Below, piece by piece: positions 61,724 to 64,000 of a DNA stretch of 64,000 nucleotides. The DNA is from Kitasatospora herbaricolor. Lineage in GTDB: Bacteria > Actinomycetota > Actinomycetes > Streptomycetales > Streptomycetaceae. The stretch covers positions 8,269,501 to 8,333,500 of the forward strand of contig NZ_JAUSVA010000002.1 in NCBI RefSeq assembly GCF_030813695.1, given 5' to 3'. Numbering within the stretch: the first letter of the stretch is position 1; every line of letters begins with the position of its first letter. The notes beneath the pieces were generated by a model that saw only the letters and a program-made list of their open reading frames with translations, was not told where the DNA came from and did no database searches. A program made the position numbers and the translations under genes.

Positions 61724-62272
61724 TCAGGGCGTGGGCCGGTCCTTCAGGGCTGCTTCCACCACTGCCGCCGGCTGACTGCCGATCGGCCAGGACGTCACGA
61801 GCTCCAGGCGCCCGACCGCCCGTTCGAGCCAGTCGGCGTCGCCGAGCCGGTGGGCGTCGCCGGCGGCGACCGTCTGCGTCATCAGCTCGGCCAGGAGCAG
61901 GATGTGTGTCGGCCTGTACCACCGGGCGTGCCGGTCGAAGGTCAGCTTCCGGTCCTCGTAAGGGTGGCGGAGGGTCATACCGAGGTGGCCGCCCCCACGT
62001 CCCTTGAAGGGACCGGGGAGACCACCGAGTATGCCGGTCAGCCCGAGCTCACCCTGGTAGGCCGAGCCCTTCGTCCCATGCCCTATCTGGACAGTCATCC
62101 CCAGCATGACCCTGGACCAGGGGATCAACTGTTCCTCCGGGCCGCCGGCGTGCCGGACCATTCCCTCTGCCCGGAACTCCACCCAGCGACCGTCCGGCCG
62201 CTGGGAGTCTCCCACCACCCAGTGCCCTTGGACGAGTTCCAGCGGTCCGTAGGTCCTTCGTGTATCCCCCAT
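61724..62272 (-). CDS. Uncharacterised 182-aa protein
   Basis: A soluble protein, MGDTRRTYGPLELVQGHWVV, with a beta-rich N-terminal half (WVEFRAEGMVRHAGG, LIPWSRVMLGMTVQIG) and a helical C-terminal half (RPTHILLLAELMTQTVAAGD, WLERAVGRLELVTSW). GGGGGA precedes the ATG. The layout resembles conserved streptomycete hypothetical proteins; no catalytic motif is evident. Confidence 0.65.
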   Translation of the reverse strand: MGDTRRTYGPLELVQGHWVVGDSQRPDGRWVEFRAEGMVRHAGGPEEQLIPWSRVMLGMTVQIGHGTKGSAYQGELGLTGILGGLPGPFKGRGGGHLGMTLRHPYEDRKLTFDRHARWYRPTHILLLAELMTQTVAAGDAHRLGDADWLERAVGRLELVTSWPIGSQPAAVVEAALKDRPTP

Positions 62273-62382
62273 GGACTCATTGGATCATGCGGCCGCACCG
62301 GATCGAAAGGCTGCGCCTTCGCAGACCCGCAGGAGGTCGACCCCGGCGGGCCGGCTTGCGGGCCTGATCGTAGGCTGCCGTC

Positions 62383-63021
62383 ATGGACAACGCCCCGAAG
62401 ATCGAGCCCGACGACGCCTTCGCGATGCTGCTGGCGGGCAACCGGCGGTTCGTCGCCGGCGTGCCCGAGCACCCGAACCAGGATGCCGCCCGACGCACCG
62501 AGACCGCACCGGGCCAGAGCCCGTTCGCGGTGCTGTTCGGCTGCTCCGACTCCCGACTGGCGGCGGAGATCATCTTCGACCGTGGCCTCGGTGACCTGTT
62601 CGTCGTCCGTACGGCCGGACACGTCATGGGCCCCGAGGTGCTGGGCAGCATCGAGTACGGGGTGAGCGTGCTGGGCTCCCCCCTGGTGATCGTGCTGGGT
62701 CACGACTCCTGCGGCGCAGTGGCTGCCACCCGCGCCGCCGTCGAAAACGGCACCACTGCGGACGGGTACGTACGGGACGTGATCGAGCGCGTGACACCCA
62801 GCGTGCTGGCAGCCCGAGCCGCCGGGCACACCGGGGACGCCGACTTCATCGCCGAGCACATACGACACACCGTCGACCTGCTGCTCGACCGCTCCCGCAC
62901 GCTCGCCGACGCGGTCGCAGCCGGCCGCACGGCCGTGGTCGGCCTGTCCTACCGGCTGGTCGACGGCAGTGCCCACCTGGTCGCCGCCCGCGGCCTGGAC
63001 AGGACGGCCCCGCCCGTCTGA
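62383..63021 (+). CDS. Beta-class carbonic anhydrase
   Basis: A 212-residue beta-carbonic anhydrase interconverting CO2 and bicarbonate. Zinc ligands Cys54, His107 and Cys110 and the catalytic Asp56-Arg58 dyad are all present (FGCSDSRLAAE, VLGHDSCGAV). The RTAGHVMGPEVLGSIEYGV segment is typical. Cytoplasmic; no signal peptide. Confidence 0.95.
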   Translation: MDNAPKIEPDDAFAMLLAGNRRFVAGVPEHPNQDAARRTETAPGQSPFAVLFGCSDSRLAAEIIFDRGLGDLFVVRTAGHVMGPEVLGSIEYGVSVLGSPLVIVLGHDSCGAVAATRAAVENGTTADGYVRDVIERVTPSVLAARAAGHTGDADFIAEHIRHTVDLLLDRSRTLADAVAAGRTAVVGLSYRLVDGSAHLVAARGLDRTAPPV

Positions 63022-63235
63022 GCCCCGGTGGGACCGCCGGCAGCGTCCTCGGGGAGGGCCAGGACGTCATCGACGGCCGGGGGACCGCTGTGACCGGCTC
63101 GGGAACCGGGGTGCCGGGAACGGGTCCGGGACGGATCCGGTGAGCCGTCGCCTCATTCCAGAGGCGTACCCGCGCTGTTCCGCCGGCGGTGAACACCGGT
63201 CCGGCCGAACTCGACCGTCACTACGGTCCAGTCAC

Positions 63236-63958
63236 ATGACGATGACGACGCGCACGGTCGAGTACCCGGCCGACGGCCTGACGATGATCGGGCACCTCGC
63301 CGTCCCGGCCGGTGTCGGCCGCCGGCCCGCGGTGCTGCTCGGACCCGAGGGCATGGGGCTCAGCGACGTCGAGCGCCACCGGGCCGATGCCCTCGCCGAG
63401 CTGGGATACGTGGCGCTGGCCTTCGACCTTCACGGAGGGCGCTATCTGGGTGACCCCGAGGAGATGCTGGCCCGATGCATGCCGCTGCTCGCCGACCCCG
63501 ACCGGATGCGGGACATCGGCCACGCGGCACTCGACGTGCTGCGCGCCGAACCGCGGACCGACCCCGATCGGATCGCCGCCGTCGGCTACGGCACCGGGGG
63601 CGCCATCGCGCTGGAACTCGGCCGTGACGGCGTCGACCTGCGCGCGATCGGGACGGTCAACGCAGTGACCACGGGCCGACCGGGTGAGGCGGCGCGCATC
63701 GGCTGCCCGGTGTGGGCCGGGGTCGGGTCGGACGACCCGATCATGCCGCCCGCGCAACGGGACGCGTTCACCGCCGAGATGCAGGCCGCGGGCGTCGACT
63801 GGCGGCTCGTGGTCTACGGCGGCGCCTTGCACGCGTTCCACCACCCGCCGGTCGACCACCCCGTGGTCCCCGGCGTCGGCCATCACCCACGCCACGCGCA
63901 GCGAGCCTGGCGCGACGTCGTCGATCTGCTCGCCGAGTGCCTTCCCGTAACGCAATGA
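63236..63958 (+). CDS. Dienelactone hydrolase family protein with Gly at the nucleophile position
   Basis: A 240-residue alpha/beta hydrolase. PAVLLGPEGMGLSDVERHRA and LGYVALAFDLHG are dienelactone-hydrolase landmarks; the acid is in GVGSDDPIMPPAQRD and the histidine in YGGALHAFHHP. The nucleophile elbow, normally G-Y-C-x-G-G, reads GYGTGG, so residue 119 is glycine in place of cysteine or serine. Either another residue serves or this subgroup is not a hydrolase of the usual kind. The start ATG is at 63236; an alternative is MTTRTVEY six bases on. Confidence 0.85.
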   Translation: MTMTTRTVEYPADGLTMIGHLAVPAGVGRRPAVLLGPEGMGLSDVERHRADALAELGYVALAFDLHGGRYLGDPEEMLARCMPLLADPDRMRDIGHAALDVLRAEPRTDPDRIAAVGYGTGGAIALELGRDGVDLRAIGTVNAVTTGRPGEAARIGCPVWAGVGSDDPIMPPAQRDAFTAEMQAAGVDWRLVVYGGALHAFHHPPVDHPVVPGVGHHPRHAQRAWRDVVDLLAECLPVTQ

Positions 63959-64000
63959 TCGGGAATCCCAACCGCACACTTGCGGCGCCCCGGAAGGACT

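Overview
The window is very GC-rich with strongly GC-ending codons, GTG/TTG starts, many secreted multi-domain glycoside hydrolases, CUT1 sugar ABC operons that lack their own ATPase, a LAXTG-type wall-anchored protein, PQQ-domain Ser/Thr kinases and a SpoIIE-type phosphatase. This points to a Streptomyces/Kitasatospora-like actinomycete. The density of broken genes suggests accessory chromosome rather than core; both are inferences from gene content.

Layout. 0.1-5.3 kb is an ordinary housekeeping run on the + strand (HTH-TOBE protein, glycerophosphodiesterase, winged-helix protein, AI-2E-family exporter, proline iminopeptidase). 5.4-12.1 kb mixes small intact genes (flavoprotein, maleylpyruvate-isomerase-family protein, MOSC protein, uncharacterised proteins) with relics: an MFS exporter, a GH32 levanase fragment, a transposase relic, an NmrA-like reductase, a MarR tail and a piece of a recombinase-like protein. 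12.1-20.5 kb is a sugar-uptake cluster: a divergent ROK repressor, a lipoprotein-permease-permease ABC operon, a Gfo/Idh/MocA oxidoreductase, a secreted GH16 glycanase, a lipoprotein and the stump of a ROK kinase.

21.5-51.1 kb is the main feature: five intact secreted GH27 (clan GH-D, alpha-galactosidase-type) enzymes plus the deletion scar of a sixth. They share the catalytic barrel but carry different C-terminal modules (beta-propeller lectin, ricin-type beta-trefoil, trefoil plus two carbohydrate-binding modules, beta-sandwich). Among them lie a wall-anchored metzincin-type protease, IS relics, a giant LuxR/LAL regulator and a second CUT1 ABC operon followed by a hexose-phosphate kinase (PfkB family), a class II ketose-bisphosphate aldolase and a histidine phosphatase. 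The simplest reading is a galactoside (perhaps N-acetylgalactosaminide) foraging locus: enzymes outside release the sugar, the ABC system imports it, and a tagatose-type kinase/aldolase pair breaks it down. Two catabolic steps (a probable SIS-domain isomerase and a ROK kinase) are now stumps. The promoter regions of one GH27 gene and of the ABC operon are similar over about 150 bp, and two other GH27 genes share palindromes built on GAGCAT, which suggests a common regulon.

51.9-64 kb returns to signalling and housekeeping: two overlapping transmembrane Ser/Thr kinases with PQQ propellers, a membrane-anchored protein, a large SpoIIE phosphatase on the opposite strand, small uncharacterised proteins, a beta-carbonic anhydrase and a dienelactone-hydrolase-like protein with glycine at the nucleophile position. 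I saw no rRNA, tRNA or CRISPR array.
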